Notes: generated by a model from the sequence alone, not told the origin. 64,000 nucleotides of DNA from Lactobacillus sp. CBA3605 (GCF_002970915.1 NZ_CP027190.1:806001-870000); one strand, 5' to 3'. Positions 28,299-37,615 are shown, counted from the stretch's first letter. Numbers and translations are program-made.

Positions 28299-29273
28299 TT
28301 ATGAATTAGCCGTAGCGACAAAGTGCGCCAGCTTAGCGCCAGCCATACCAGCACTAACTCCGACTAATAATTTAATCCGCGCTTTTTGCCCATTTAAGCC
28401 CTGACAGAAAATCACGCCCATCTTTTTCAATTGGACGCCACCACCTTCGTAATCATAAACATCTTGTGCGATACCATTAAAACAACGTGAAACTAGCACT
28501 ACTGGAATCCCCTGATCAATTAACGCTTGAACGGCAGGTAAGGTCACTGGTGGTAAATTACCTGCGCCTAGCGCTTCAATCACCACGCCATTAGTCGTTG
28601 GTTGCGCAATAGCTTCAAATAATTCCGGTCCCATACCAGCATACGCTTTAATCAAGAAAACATGATCCGCCACCGTTTCAATCGGACAGACGGTCGAACG
28701 TAATAAGGATTCAAAAAACACAATGCCATGCTTAGCCACTAACCCAATCGGACCAAAGGTTGGCGTCCGAAATGTGGCGACATTCGTGGTATGTGTCTTA
28801 GTCACATACCGGGCCGAATGAATTTCATCATTCATCACTACCAAGACCCCTTTATCAGCAGCATCAGGGGTACTAGCCGTTTGAATTGCGGTTTCGAGAT
28901 TGTGCAGGCCATCGGAACCAATCTCATTGGCCGACCGCATGGCCCCAGTTACCACAACTGGCAACTCATTTGGTAATGTTAAATCTAAAAAGTAGGCGGT
29001 TTCTTCCAAAGTATCGGTCCCATGGGTCACCACCACACCGTCAATTCCCTCATGGGCCGCCTTTGCAATGCGCTGTTTCAGTGCCAGCATCTGGATTGGG
29101 GTCATGTGCGGTGACGGTAAATTAAAAATATCTTCCGTTTCCAATTGGATTTCACCACTAAATGGATTTTCATAACTATCCAACGGATTTTGCGCCCCTG
29201 GTGCCATATTTCCTGCAGCATCGGCTGACATCGCAATCGTGCCGCCCGTATGTAACACTAATATCTTCTTCAC
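28299..29273 (-). CDS. L-asparaginase, type I-like
   Basis: 324 residues from GTG 29273 (VKKILVLHTGGTIAM), about 10 bases after GGAGG; the longer ATG start has no SD. It hydrolyses asparagine to aspartate and ammonia. Catalytic motifs: HTGGTIAM near the N-terminus and VVTHGTDTLEETAYFLDL. No signal peptide, so it is cytosolic. Aspartate so made could feed pyrimidine and purine synthesis (inference). Confidence 0.9.
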   Translation of the reverse strand: MKKILVLHTGGTIAMSADAAGNMAPGAQNPLDSYENPFSGEIQLETEDIFNLPSPHMTPIQMLALKQRIAKAAHEGIDGVVVTHGTDTLEETAYFLDLTLPNELPVVVTGAMRSANEIGSDGLHNLETAIQTASTPDAADKGVLVVMNDEIHSARYVTKTHTTNVATFRTPTFGPIGLVAKHGIVFFESLLRSTVCPIETVADHVFLIKAYAGMGPELFEAIAQPTTNGVVIEALGAGNLPPVTLPAVQALIDQGIPVVLVSRCFNGIAQDVYDYEGGGVQLKKMGVIFCQGLNGQKARIKLLVGVSAGMAGAKLAHFVATANS

Positions 29274-29422
29274 TTGTTCATTTCCTCCTAGCCCGTACGA
29301 CCAAATCTTAGTAAGCATAATTTTAGGCTAGGCTAGCATTGATTGCAATCACAAAACCGCGTCTCTTCTAATAATGTTACTGGTCCATCAGCAGAATGCC
29401 ACAATTAATCACTAAAATGCCA

Positions 29423-29470
29423 TTGACAGATTGGTCCGTCACCTTTATAGTTAGTTACATAAGTAATTAA
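29423..29470 (+). promoter_or_regulatory. Promoter and putative operator of the six-gene ABC transporter operon
   Basis: TTGACA (29423-29428), 17-base spacer, TATAGT (29446-29451). The inverted repeat TTAGTTAC-ATAA-GTAATTAA (29451-29470, one mismatch) covers the start point. It is the best candidate operator for the YtrA-type GntR regulator encoded in the same operon. Confidence 0.7.
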
Positions 29471-29511
29471 CCACACAACGAACGAACGACTAAAAAAGGA
29501 GTTATTCAATT

Positions 29512-30270
29512 ATGACAAACAATCCAATCATGACGGTCACCGACCTTCACAAAACTTACGGCAAAGCCGGTAGTAAACAATACGAAGCTTTAAAAGGCAT
29601 CAACTTCAACGTTAACGCTGGTGAATTCGTCGGCATCATGGGCGCTTCTGGCTCTGGGAAGACGACGTTACTCAATATGTTAGCGACCTTAGACCAACCA
29701 ACTAGCGGGCAAGTCACCATTAATCAACAACCAATTACCCATTTAAAGGGCAATCAATTAGCTGATTTCCGGGCGAAAGAAATTGGGTTTATATTCCAAG
29801 ACTTCAACTTGTTAGAAACGATGACCGCTTATGAAAATATCGCCTTACCATTAACGCTTCAAAATACACCGGCCAAAAAAATCAAACCAGCAGTGGCTGC
29901 TGTTGCCACCCATTTGGGTATCAACGACTTCTTAACGAACTATCCTAATGAACTGTCAGGCGGCCAAAAACAACGAGTAGCCGCCGCACGGGCGCTCATC
30001 AACGAGCCTGCCATCCTATTCGGTGATGAACCCACTGGGGCGTTGGATTCAAAATCAGCGCGCGAATTATTAGACCTATTTACCACCATCAACGCCGCAC
30101 AAGCCGTTTCAATCTTGTTAGTCACTCACGATCCGTTTTCTGCCAGTTACTGTCAACGGATCTTATTCATCAAAGACGGGCAAATTGGGCAAGAATTAAA
30201 CCGTGGGACCCAAACTAGACAAGCCTTTTATCAACAAGTACTCGATACTCTTGGCACATTCGAACAATAG
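29512..30270 (+). CDS. ABC transporter ATP-binding protein, BceA-like
   Basis: 252 residues. Walker A GASGSGKTTLL, signature LSGGQKQRVAAARAL, Walker B AILFGDEPTGALD, H-loop VTHD. The LolD/MacB/BceA type. Together with the next gene's FtsX-type permease it forms a BceAB-like transporter, a class usually linked to resistance against cell-wall-active peptides such as bacitracin. No BceRS two-component system is next to it. ATG at 29512 follows AAAGGAG. Confidence 0.9.
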   Translation: MTNNPIMTVTDLHKTYGKAGSKQYEALKGINFNVNAGEFVGIMGASGSGKTTLLNMLATLDQPTSGQVTINQQPITHLKGNQLADFRAKEIGFIFQDFNLLETMTAYENIALPLTLQNTPAKKIKPAVAAVATHLGINDFLTNYPNELSGGQKQRVAAARALINEPAILFGDEPTGALDSKSARELLDLFTTINAAQAVSILLVTHDPFSASYCQRILFIKDGQIGQELNRGTQTRQAFYQQVLDTLGTFEQ

Positions 30271-30283
30271 AAAGGAGCTTCTC

Positions 30284-32074
30284 ATGTTAACCAAACTTGC
30301 TATGACCGGTTTTAAGCATCGTTGGCGCGATTATCTCGTCCTATTCTCCGGTTTAATTATGTCCAGCGCCATCTTCTATATGTTCGAAGCCTTGGCAACT
30401 AATCAAACTTTTCTCAAACAAAATACCAGTATTAGTATGGTCGGCATTATTTTCCAATTTGGTTCTGTCCTCCTGACCATCATTACCTTGGTCTATATCG
30501 GTTACGCCAATTCATTTTTGCTGAGTATGCGCAAACGTGACTATGGCCTCTTCATGTTAGTCGGCGCTCGCAAAGGTAAAATTGGCCAATTGATTTGGCT
30601 AGAAACCTTACTAGTCGGCATCACCGCGACCATCATCGGTATCCTGGTCGGACTATTATTAACGGCTGGAATCAGTCAATTATTAATCGCCAGCTTAGGG
30701 CTGACCTTACACCATTTGTCCGCTTGGTATTTTCCAGCGGCTGTCACAACCTTACTCCTCTATTTAGGGTTATTCTTATTAGCCGGTCTGTTCAACTTAA
30801 TTACCTTAACCAAGACCCCGGCTTTGAAACTGTTACACAGTAATGACCAACCCAATCGTCCACAACTAAAACCAATTCGGCAACTAATTGAAGTCATCAT
30901 TGGTCTCATCTCAATTGGCGTCGGCTACTGGTCAATGGCCCATTTAGGCGACCTACAACTAGCTGGTATTGGCATTGCGCTAGTCACGATTGTTGTCGGC
31001 ACTTACTTGCTGTTCAATGCCGTTTTCGTTTGGCTAGTAATTTTATTAAAGCGGCTACCATTCGCGCAACGCGGTTTAAACGGCTTTACGTTATCACAAC
31101 TCGGTTTCCGAATTCGTAATTACACTAAGATATTGTCGATTGTTGCGATGTTGTTTGCTTTGGCGTTAGGCGCAATCACAACTGGGATGGGCTTCCATCG
31201 CCAGGCACCGTTAATGGCCGCTGCTAGCAACGGCTACGATATGGGGCTCGTTAATGCCACTACTGCTGAAAAGCAACAAGTTGCTAAGCTACACCCAACA
31301 CGTCAAGCAACTTATCACTTTAAAGTTGGTAAAAAAGCGATCTATTATCAAGCCACTGACTTTAATCAACAGCCGTTCACGACAGTTGAAAGCCATGGTA
31401 AAGATCAATTAACTTTCAAGTCACAATCGAATAATGCCCAGCAGTTTAGAAAATCGACTGCCAGCTATCAGCTTGCTCAACTTCAAGGTAGCGCTAATCA
31501 ACAATTACCAGCAATCTTAGTTTCGGCTAAGACTTTTGCCCAATTACCGCAAGCTTCAAAACAATTATTAGTCTTTGCAACCAAGGACGTAACGGCCCAG
31601 TTACCGACTTTAAAGCAGTTAGCTCGGCAACAACAGCAACGTGATGCTGGCCTAAAAGCCGAAAACTTAGGTGGCCGTTATGGCTATTATCAGCTGCTTA
31701 ACGGGATGTACTCTGGCTTAGAATTCATGGGCTTTTTCTTAGGGGTCGCTTTCTTAGCTATGCTAGCCAGTTGTCTGATGTTCAAAATCTTATCCGGGGC
31801 TGCAGCTGACCGACAACGTTATCAGATGTTAAACAAGATTGGCACCCGCTCAGCCCAACAGAATCAGGCGTTAGCTAAAGAAATTGGGATTCTCTTTGCC
31901 TTACCTGGTATTGTCGGGGTCGTGCATGTCTTATTCGGCCTGCAGATGTTCAAGTTTTTGATGGTTGGCTCACCTTATGTTGGCATCTGGTTACCATTCG
32001 TTATTTTTGCCGTCTTATATCTGAGCTATTACTTGATTACGGTCCACATTTATCGGCGCATTGTTTTGCATTAA
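30284..32074 (+). CDS. ABC transporter permease, BceB/FtsX-like
   Basis: 596 residues, about ten membrane segments with a large hydrophilic loop of roughly 200 residues (around positions 335-480), the typical BceB shape; the loop is thought to bind the peptide or its lipid target. Start at ATG 30284 (MLTKLAMTGFKHRWRDYL), with AAGGAG upstream. It begins 13 bases after the ATPase gene. Confidence 0.88.
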   Translation: MLTKLAMTGFKHRWRDYLVLFSGLIMSSAIFYMFEALATNQTFLKQNTSISMVGIIFQFGSVLLTIITLVYIGYANSFLLSMRKRDYGLFMLVGARKGKIGQLIWLETLLVGITATIIGILVGLLLTAGISQLLIASLGLTLHHLSAWYFPAAVTTLLLYLGLFLLAGLFNLITLTKTPALKLLHSNDQPNRPQLKPIRQLIEVIIGLISIGVGYWSMAHLGDLQLAGIGIALVTIVVGTYLLFNAVFVWLVILLKRLPFAQRGLNGFTLSQLGFRIRNYTKILSIVAMLFALALGAITTGMGFHRQAPLMAAASNGYDMGLVNATTAEKQQVAKLHPTRQATYHFKVGKKAIYYQATDFNQQPFTTVESHGKDQLTFKSQSNNAQQFRKSTASYQLAQLQGSANQQLPAILVSAKTFAQLPQASKQLLVFATKDVTAQLPTLKQLARQQQQRDAGLKAENLGGRYGYYQLLNGMYSGLEFMGFFLGVAFLAMLASCLMFKILSGAAADRQRYQMLNKIGTRSAQQNQALAKEIGILFALPGIVGVVHVLFGLQMFKFLMVGSPYVGIWLPFVIFAVLYLSYYLITVHIYRRIVLH

Positions 32075-32097
32075 GCTTTTGGAGGAGAAAATAAATC

Positions 32098-32373
32098 ATG
32101 GTATACTTTGGATTAGTCGCTTTGTTAATCGTTATTACCCCCGTCCACCGTTTCGGTCTGGCCAATCGCCAGACCTTTTGGTTGGGTGGACTCATGCCAA
32201 TCCTGTGGCTCGTTGCAAATGGGATAATCGCCAATATCACATTATATGCACACCAAGATATGCTCCTGGCAGTGCTTGGCACCCTATTGCTCGGCTCAAG
32301 CTGGATTGCCGCTCGGATTGACCGAACGGAACAGCAATTAACCTTAACTCACCACAAGATTGCGGCCAAATAA
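32098..32373 (+). CDS. Small membrane protein of unknown function
   Basis: 91 residues with about three hydrophobic segments and a charged C-terminus. Not recognised. ATG at 32098 follows GGAGGAG. It lies 23 bases after the permease gene and 30 before the regulator, within the same operon, so it may be an accessory of one of the two transporters. Confidence 0.6.
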   Translation: MVYFGLVALLIVITPVHRFGLANRQTFWLGGLMPILWLVANGIIANITLYAHQDMLLAVLGTLLLGSSWIAARIDRTEQQLTLTHHKIAAK

Positions 32374-32403
32374 CGCTTAACCCACTGCAATGAGGTGAAA
32401 AAT

Positions 32404-32772
32404 ATGCAGTTCAACTTTAATAGTACTGAACCAATTTACTTGCAAGTCGCTGATCAAATCGAAGAAGCCATCTTCGCGCAAACCTTTGCTGAGGGGGAAC
32501 AGATTCCTTCAACCACTGAAATTTCAAAAGAGTTTCATATTAATCCGGCCACTGTTTTAAAGGGTATGAACATCTTAGTCGATGCCAGCCTCATCGAAAA
32601 GCGGCGTGGGGTCGGCATGTTCGTTATTGCCGGCGCTCAAAGTCGGATTGTCGCAAAGCGCCGTGATCAATTTTACGATGACTACATTAAAAATCTCGTG
32701 AGTGAGGCCCGTAAGCTTCACATCACTAAACAAGAACTGGCACAACTAATCGAACGGGGGTTTTCAGCATAA
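32404..32772 (+). CDS. GntR family regulator, YtrA subfamily
   Basis: 122 residues. N-terminal winged HTH (PIYLQVADQIEEAIFAQTFA; GEQIPSTTEISKEFHINPAT) and a short C-terminal helix region as in YtrA. YtrA-type proteins repress adjacent ABC transporter operons and respond to cell-wall antibiotics. Start at ATG 32404, 8 bases after GAGG. Its stop overlaps the next ATG by one base. It probably acts on the inverted repeat at 29451-29470 (inference). Confidence 0.88.
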   Translation: MQFNFNSTEPIYLQVADQIEEAIFAQTFAEGEQIPSTTEISKEFHINPATVLKGMNILVDASLIEKRRGVGMFVIAGAQSRIVAKRRDQFYDDYIKNLVSEARKLHITKQELAQLIERGFSA

Positions 32773-33644
32773 TGGGGATTCAAATTCAAGCGCTCAACAA
32801 GCGTTTCCATCATCAACAAATTCTAGACAATATTAATTTGACTATCGAGCCTAACAAGATTTATGGGCTCTTGGGCCGTAACGGCGCCGGCAAAAGCACT
32901 TTACTCAACATTATTAGCAATCGGATTTTTGCCGACAGTGGCACCCTCATTTTAGATGAGGAACCGCTACCCGATAATGATCACGTGTTAAATAATATCT
33001 ATTTAATGAGTGAAGTTAATCTATACAATGAACGGACCCGGCTCAATAAGCTCTTCAAAACGACCGCCCTTTTCTACGGGAGCTTTGATTTGGCTTACGC
33101 GACAGAACTGGCCGATAAATTTGGCTTAGATTTGACTTCTCGGTTCGGTAAATTATCAACCGGTTATCGCTCAATTTTTAAATTAATTATTGCCTTGTGT
33201 GTCCCCGTCGATTACATTTTCTTAGATGAACCAGTACTCGGGTTAGATGCTAATCACCGCGAATTGTTCTACCAGGAACTGCTTGAAACCTATGCTGATC
33301 GACCACGGACATTTGTGATTTCAACCCACTTAATTGAAGAAATCACTAATTTAATCGAGCATGTTTTCATTTTAAACGACCACCAAATTACCGTTAATGG
33401 CGACGTTTCCGATATTTTGGACCGTGCTTATACCATCACTGGACCACAAAAAGATGTTCAACAATATACACAAGGGTTGAATATCATCGGTGAAGACCAC
33501 CTCGGGGGTATTACCGCCCATTATGTTTATGGCCCGTTGGAAGATGATCGACCACTCCCAGATACCGTTCAGCTGGAACATGCTGACCTACAGAAATTGT
33601 TCGTTAACTTGACGAATACTAAGGAGGAAGCACATGCCAACTAA
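32772..33644 (+). CDS. ABC transporter ATP-binding protein (YtrB-like)
   Basis: 290 residues. Walker A GLLGRNGAGKSTLLN, Walker B VDYIFLDEPVLGLD, H-loop ISTHLIEE. The signature region reads LSTGYRS, a degenerate LSGGQ common in this subfamily. It pairs with the following permease. The start overlaps the regulator's stop (ATAATG). Confidence 0.9.
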   Translation: MGIQIQALNKRFHHQQILDNINLTIEPNKIYGLLGRNGAGKSTLLNIISNRIFADSGTLILDEEPLPDNDHVLNNIYLMSEVNLYNERTRLNKLFKTTALFYGSFDLAYATELADKFGLDLTSRFGKLSTGYRSIFKLIIALCVPVDYIFLDEPVLGLDANHRELFYQELLETYADRPRTFVISTHLIEEITNLIEHVFILNDHQITVNGDVSDILDRAYTITGPQKDVQQYTQGLNIIGEDHLGGITAHYVYGPLEDDRPLPDTVQLEHADLQKLFVNLTNTKEEAHAN

Positions 33645-34434
33645 AACCCGGGCCGTGACTCGTCACTTACTAAAAGAATATGTGCAAACCTTGGGCTGGT
33701 CATACGCCATCGTCTTAATTGTCCTCGTAGCCTTACCGGTCCTATTTTCATTATTGACTGGCAAAATTAGCAGCTACAATTTTGCTAGTAGTTTTGCTAA
33801 TTTAAATATCGGGCTGATTTTTGGCTTCGTGGTCTTCATTCTCTATGCGCTGACCTATGATAATTTCAAATTACTCATTCAAAATGGGATTTCGCGCAAA
33901 ACATATTGGCAAGCACGCCTCAGTAGCCTAATTATCTTCAGTTTATTGGGCACGCTAATTGCTTTTATTTACAACTATGGCATCGCTGCCCCATTATTGA
34001 ATACCACTTTACAGAGTGAATTAAATAGCACTTATTATCAACCCTACAGTCATTTTTTCGGGACACAACTGCTTTGGAATCTTCTCGGTAACACGCTGTT
34101 TACTTGGATTTTCTTCATCGCCTTAGGAACTTTTGGCATGGCAATTGGGAGCATCTTTGCCTTACTGACAAAGTTCGTTCGTCGACTTTGTTTCGTCGTC
34201 ATTCCAATCCTTGGGGTCTTCTTGCTTGGGTTCATCTCATCAGTCACGGTGACACACCTAAATGACCGCTATGCTTTCGATGGCTTTGCTAATTTTGTTA
34301 AATTTCTCGTTGGTTATCATGCCAAAAACGGCTACTTCAATCCTTGGATGCCCATGGCCACGATGATCATTGGGAGTGTCATTACGGCTGCCATTGCTTA
34401 CTGTTTCAATCAGAAGTTAAAAATTAAAAACTAA
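33634..34434 (+). CDS. ABC transporter permease (ABC-2-like)
   Basis: 266 residues with about six hydrophobic segments and an arginine/lysine-rich N-terminus. It overlaps the preceding ATPase gene by 11 bases and ends the operon at a strong terminator. Substrate unknown; the YtrA context suggests envelope stress or export of a cell-wall-active compound. Confidence 0.8.
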   Translation: MPTKTRAVTRHLLKEYVQTLGWSYAIVLIVLVALPVLFSLLTGKISSYNFASSFANLNIGLIFGFVVFILYALTYDNFKLLIQNGISRKTYWQARLSSLIIFSLLGTLIAFIYNYGIAAPLLNTTLQSELNSTYYQPYSHFFGTQLLWNLLGNTLFTWIFFIALGTFGMAIGSIFALLTKFVRRLCFVVIPILGVFLLGFISSVTVTHLNDRYAFDGFANFVKFLVGYHAKNGYFNPWMPMATMIIGSVITAAIAYCFNQKLKIKN

Positions 34435-34437
34435 CGC

Positions 34438-34473
34438 AAAAAAGGTTTGGGTCAGGCGACCCAAACCTTTTTT
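34438..34473. terminator. Bidirectional terminator
   Basis: AAAAAAGGTTTGGGTC pairs perfectly with GACCCAAACCTTTTTT between convergent genes. Confidence 0.92.
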
Positions 34474-34480
34474 TATGCCG

Positions 34481-35884
34481 CTATGCATCATACGTTAAAA
34501 CTTCATCAGATAAAGGTTCCGCCTTGAGAAACAAACTAAGCACTAATAATAATCCAGCTAATGGCAGTCCCCAGCCAAAGACCGCTTGAAACGCCTGCAA
34601 GTGACTAAGCGCTGGTCTAGCCAATTGCGCTGTCAAAATGACGCCGAAAATAGCCGAACCAAACGCACCACCTAACGTTTTAAAGAAGTTCAAGACGCCC
34701 GTCGCCGTACCTAAATCCTTCACCGCTACTGTATTTTGCCCGACTAATAGCGAAATCTGCGTAAAAATACCAATCCCCAAGCCAACCGGAATTTGCCAAA
34801 GCATCAGCGACCAACTGTTGGCTAATTTTGATAACCCGTAAAAGCCGCCTAACATCAGTAACGCCCCAATGATTGGCAATGCCTTATACTTGCCCGTGCG
34901 CTCAATCACCATGCCTGCAACCATCGTCCCAATAATTAACGCCACTAAAGTTGGGATAATCTCAAAACCTGCTCGACTAGTCGTCACCTGGAAAACTTGC
35001 TGAGCCACCATTGGAACATAGACCATTGCGACAAACAAGGCGGCCGTTGATAACGCAAACATCAAACTGGCTAAGTTAAACGTCCCATTATGGAACAAGG
35101 TTAATGGCGTTAACGCACTGGCCTTCGCTCGCTGCTCAACTACCAAATACCCGACAATTAAGGCCAAATCACCTAGTAACATGCCCAACATGGTTAGCGA
35201 CAGCCAAGCAATTGTCGTCCCCCCTAACGTGACCATCATTAACGTTAGGGTCGTCATACCAGTCGCCAAACCGCCGCCTAAATAGTCAATCGTCATCGTC
35301 TCTGACTGTGATTGCGGCAACGTCAACTTGAACCCTAAAATAACCATGGCGACAACACCAATTGGCAAATTGATAAAGAAAATCCATCGCCACGTCAAGT
35401 ACTGTACAAAATAACCGCCTAATACAGGCCCAGCAATTAACGCCACCATACTAATTAAGCCAAATAAGGCCTGATACTTCCCACGTTGACGGGCAGGCAC
35501 TAGATCCGCCAATACGGCCTGAACCAGTGAATTCAAGCCCCCGGCCCCGATGCCTTGAAAACCACGTGCCAAAATTAACGTGAGCATCGAAGTCGACAAC
35601 CCGCTCAGTAACGAGCCAATCATAAATAGCCCTAGGGCCAGCTGTATGATCCGTTTACGCCCAAAGATATCGCCCAATTTCCCAAAAATAAGCGTCATCA
35701 CAGCACTCGTTAAGAGAAAACTCGTAATCACCCACACCGACTGATCCAAATGACCTAACTCCTGAACAATCCCATTCAGGGCCGTAGTGGTAATCGTTTG
35801 ATCCAAAGTTGCCATAAATAAAACTAATCCCAAAGATAAGAAGAGCCAATAACGCCGACTAGTTAGCTGTTTTTCTGATTGCAT
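34481..35884 (-). CDS. MFS multidrug exporter, DHA2 (14-TM) family
   Basis: 467 residues, about 14 membrane segments. Motif A GKLGDIFGRKRI and the motif C-like region ALIAGPVLGGYFVQYLTWRW match drug:H+ antiporters (QacA/EmrB type). It is divergent from a TetR gene and its promoter region carries palindromic operators, the classic repressor-pump pair. Drug specificity cannot be predicted. Confidence 0.9.
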   Translation of the reverse strand: MQSEKQLTSRRYWLFLSLGLVLFMATLDQTITTTALNGIVQELGHLDQSVWVITSFLLTSAVMTLIFGKLGDIFGRKRIIQLALGLFMIGSLLSGLSTSMLTLILARGFQGIGAGGLNSLVQAVLADLVPARQRGKYQALFGLISMVALIAGPVLGGYFVQYLTWRWIFFINLPIGVVAMVILGFKLTLPQSQSETMTIDYLGGGLATGMTTLTLMMVTLGGTTIAWLSLTMLGMLLGDLALIVGYLVVEQRAKASALTPLTLFHNGTFNLASLMFALSTAALFVAMVYVPMVAQQVFQVTTSRAGFEIIPTLVALIIGTMVAGMVIERTGKYKALPIIGALLMLGGFYGLSKLANSWSLMLWQIPVGLGIGIFTQISLLVGQNTVAVKDLGTATGVLNFFKTLGGAFGSAIFGVILTAQLARPALSHLQAFQAVFGWGLPLAGLLLVLSLFLKAEPLSDEVLTYDA

Positions 35885-35903
35885 CTCGTATCCATCTCCA
35901 ATT

Positions 35904-35920
35904 AAGTAACCGGGTTACTT
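35904..35920. promoter_or_regulatory. Palindromic operator for the TetR regulator
   Basis: AAGTAACC-G-GGTTACTT is a perfect 8-base inverted repeat between the exporter's start point and its ATG. A related direct repeat, GGTTACT-C-GGTTACT (35979-35993), lies near the tetR -35. Confidence 0.75.
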
Positions 35921-35943
35921 TTTCATTTTATAAAACAGGAGCT

Positions 35944-35972
35944 ATTATATAAAGTCTAATCGAACTTGTCAA
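35944..35972 (-). promoter_or_regulatory. MFS exporter promoter, perfect sigma-A consensus
   Basis: Minus-strand TTGACA (35972-35967), 17-base spacer, TATAAT (35949-35944). Such a strong promoter would need tight repression. Confidence 0.88.
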
Positions 35973-35978
35973 CAAAAA

Positions 35979-36016
35979 GGTTACTCGGTTACTTTTTAAC
36001 GAAATTATGCTATACT
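35979..36016 (+). promoter_or_regulatory. tetR promoter with half-site repeats, likely leaderless transcript
   Basis: TATACT (36011-36016) lies only six bases before the tetR ATG (36023), so transcription should begin at or next to the start codon. TTACTT (35989-35994) is a weak -35, inside the operator repeat GGTTACT-C-GGTTACT. Confidence 0.65.
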
Positions 36017-36022
36017 TAACTC

Positions 36023-36589
36023 ATGGGAAAACGAGAAGCTAAAAAGGCCGCTAAACGGCTTGAAATATTTAATGTTGCCACGAAACTCTTTATTAAATTT
36101 GGTTATGACAACGTCACGACGGCTGAAATCGCCGCCCAGGCACACATTGCTAAAAAAACGTTATTTCAATATTTTTCGTCGAAAGAAAATATTATTTTTG
36201 ATCATGAAACTGATCTCATTGACGCCTTAATTGTTGCATTGACCGCTGAAAGTAATGTCTGGAACGCCTTTGTCGATTTTGTTCGGCAAGCAATCATGAC
36301 GCCTGCCCCTCAACAGCAGGCCCTCATCCCAGAAGCACTGCAACTTCCACAAATCATTCAGGCTAGCGACGTCTTAACGGGCCGCTTACTCAAGATGTGG
36401 GACCAAGACGAACAACAATTGACTGGTTATTTCGAATCGCTTGGCTATGCTGCAGCCCCCGCTCAGGCATTAGCAATGACCATGATTAACATCTTACGCC
36501 AACTATTTGCGACTGAGATACCCTTTGAAACTTTATTAGCAGCACACGTTGATATCGCTAACCTAATCATTGCCACATCGACTGATTAG
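36023..36589 (+). CDS. TetR family repressor
   Basis: 188 residues. The N-terminal HTH is clear (FIKFGYDNVTTAEIAAQAHI; AKKTLFQYFSSKENI); the C-terminal ligand domain is divergent, as usual. It probably represses the divergent MFS exporter and itself through the GTAACC-type operators between them. There is no SD upstream of the ATG; the -10 is six bases away, so the mRNA is probably leaderless. Confidence 0.88.
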   Translation: MGKREAKKAAKRLEIFNVATKLFIKFGYDNVTTAEIAAQAHIAKKTLFQYFSSKENIIFDHETDLIDALIVALTAESNVWNAFVDFVRQAIMTPAPQQQALIPEALQLPQIIQASDVLTGRLLKMWDQDEQQLTGYFESLGYAAAPAQALAMTMINILRQLFATEIPFETLLAAHVDIANLIIATSTD

Positions 36590-36606
36590 TATTTTCAGAC
36601 ACAAGT

Positions 36607-36653
36607 AAAGGGCAGTACCGGCTGAGGTTAACTCAGCCGGTACTGCCCTTTTT
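36607..36653. terminator. Bidirectional terminator
   Basis: AAAGGGCAGTACCGGCTGA pairs with TCAGCCGGTACTGCCCTTT, between convergent tetR and uspA-type genes. Confidence 0.92.
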
Positions 36654-36661
36654 ATCCGATT

Positions 36662-37132
36662 TTATTTTTTAACTTGGGTATTATTCAAATCCGTTTTGAC
36701 AACAATCACGTCGGTTAAAGCATTGCGTTGCACGAAAGTCGTTACGGAACCTTCTAAGACCCGTTCAACTGCATTCAACCCGGTCGCTCCCATCATGATG
36801 AGATCATTATGGTGATCCCGTACGAAATCTTGCGAGATGATCGGTTTGGGACTGCCCATTCGAATATGGAATTCAATATCTGTAAAACCAGCCTTTTTAA
36901 TCTTGTCAACGGCCGCTTTTAAATAAGTTTCTGAATCTTGAACCAGTTGATACGTGATATCACCATCCGCTAAGCCTGCCAAGTTATACCCAAACTGACC
37001 GGGATCAATCACTGCTAAAACATCAACATGCGCTTCATTACGCTTCGCAACCGCAACCGCTTTATCTAAAGCAACTTCCGCTTGCTTGGAACCATCTAAA
37101 GGAACTAAAATATTTTTATATTCTTGTAACAT
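36662..37132 (-). CDS. Universal stress protein (UspA family)
   Basis: 156 residues from ATG 37132 (MLQEYKNILVPLDGSKQAE). The ATP-binding pattern of UspA proteins, GATGLNAVERVLEGSVT (G-2x-G-9x-G-S), is present near the C-terminus. It is probably a nucleotide-binding stress protein; its partner is unknown. Upstream in-frame starts precede the AAAGGG SD and were rejected. Confidence 0.9.
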   Translation of the reverse strand: MLQEYKNILVPLDGSKQAEVALDKAVAVAKRNEAHVDVLAVIDPGQFGYNLAGLADGDITYQLVQDSETYLKAAVDKIKKAGFTDIEFHIRMGSPKPIISQDFVRDHHNDLIMMGATGLNAVERVLEGSVTTFVQRNALTDVIVVKTDLNNTQVKK

Positions 37133-37300
37133 TTGCGCCACACCCTTTCCATCACCTAAGCTTATTTTACCATTTATCATTAATGAATGCGTTCCCATTT
37201 GCCGCTTTTGGCCGTGACTTTTACATAATTTTTACATAAACAAAATGGTTACTTTACATCCACCGTCTATACTTAAGTTGAAACATTGGGGGTTGTTGTC

Positions 37301-37540
37301 ATGTTAACCACTTTAAAAGCTAAAAAAGAACTCATCGTTAAGCGCACCATCAATGGGGCTGGTGCGCTGACTTATCAAATCAAATTGACCTGTGACGCTC
37401 GGCGACCATCGCCATACAACGTTAGCGTCACTGCCTTCACCTTACTGGGACGAGCCATCATTAGCCACCAATCATTCACTGAACTAAGTACCGCAAAACT
37501 TGTTTTTCAACATTATTTTACTAATTTAACTCATAAATAA
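37301..37540 (+). CDS. Small protein of unknown function
   Basis: 79 residues from ATG 37301 (MLTTLKAKKELIVKRTING), preceded by a GGGGG stretch. Basic, no membrane segment or recognised motif. It stands alone between uspA (minus) and the GtrA gene. Coding is supported by the SD, base usage like its neighbours and an open frame of reasonable length, but no family was recognised. Confidence 0.5.
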   Translation: MLTTLKAKKELIVKRTINGAGALTYQIKLTCDARRPSPYNVSVTAFTLLGRAIISHQSFTELSTAKLVFQHYFTNLTHK

Positions 37541-37615
37541 TCAATAACTCGCGCACGATTAGCTTTTTTATGCTAGGATAATAGCTATTAATTAACTAGT
37601 TGGAGCGGGGAAAAT

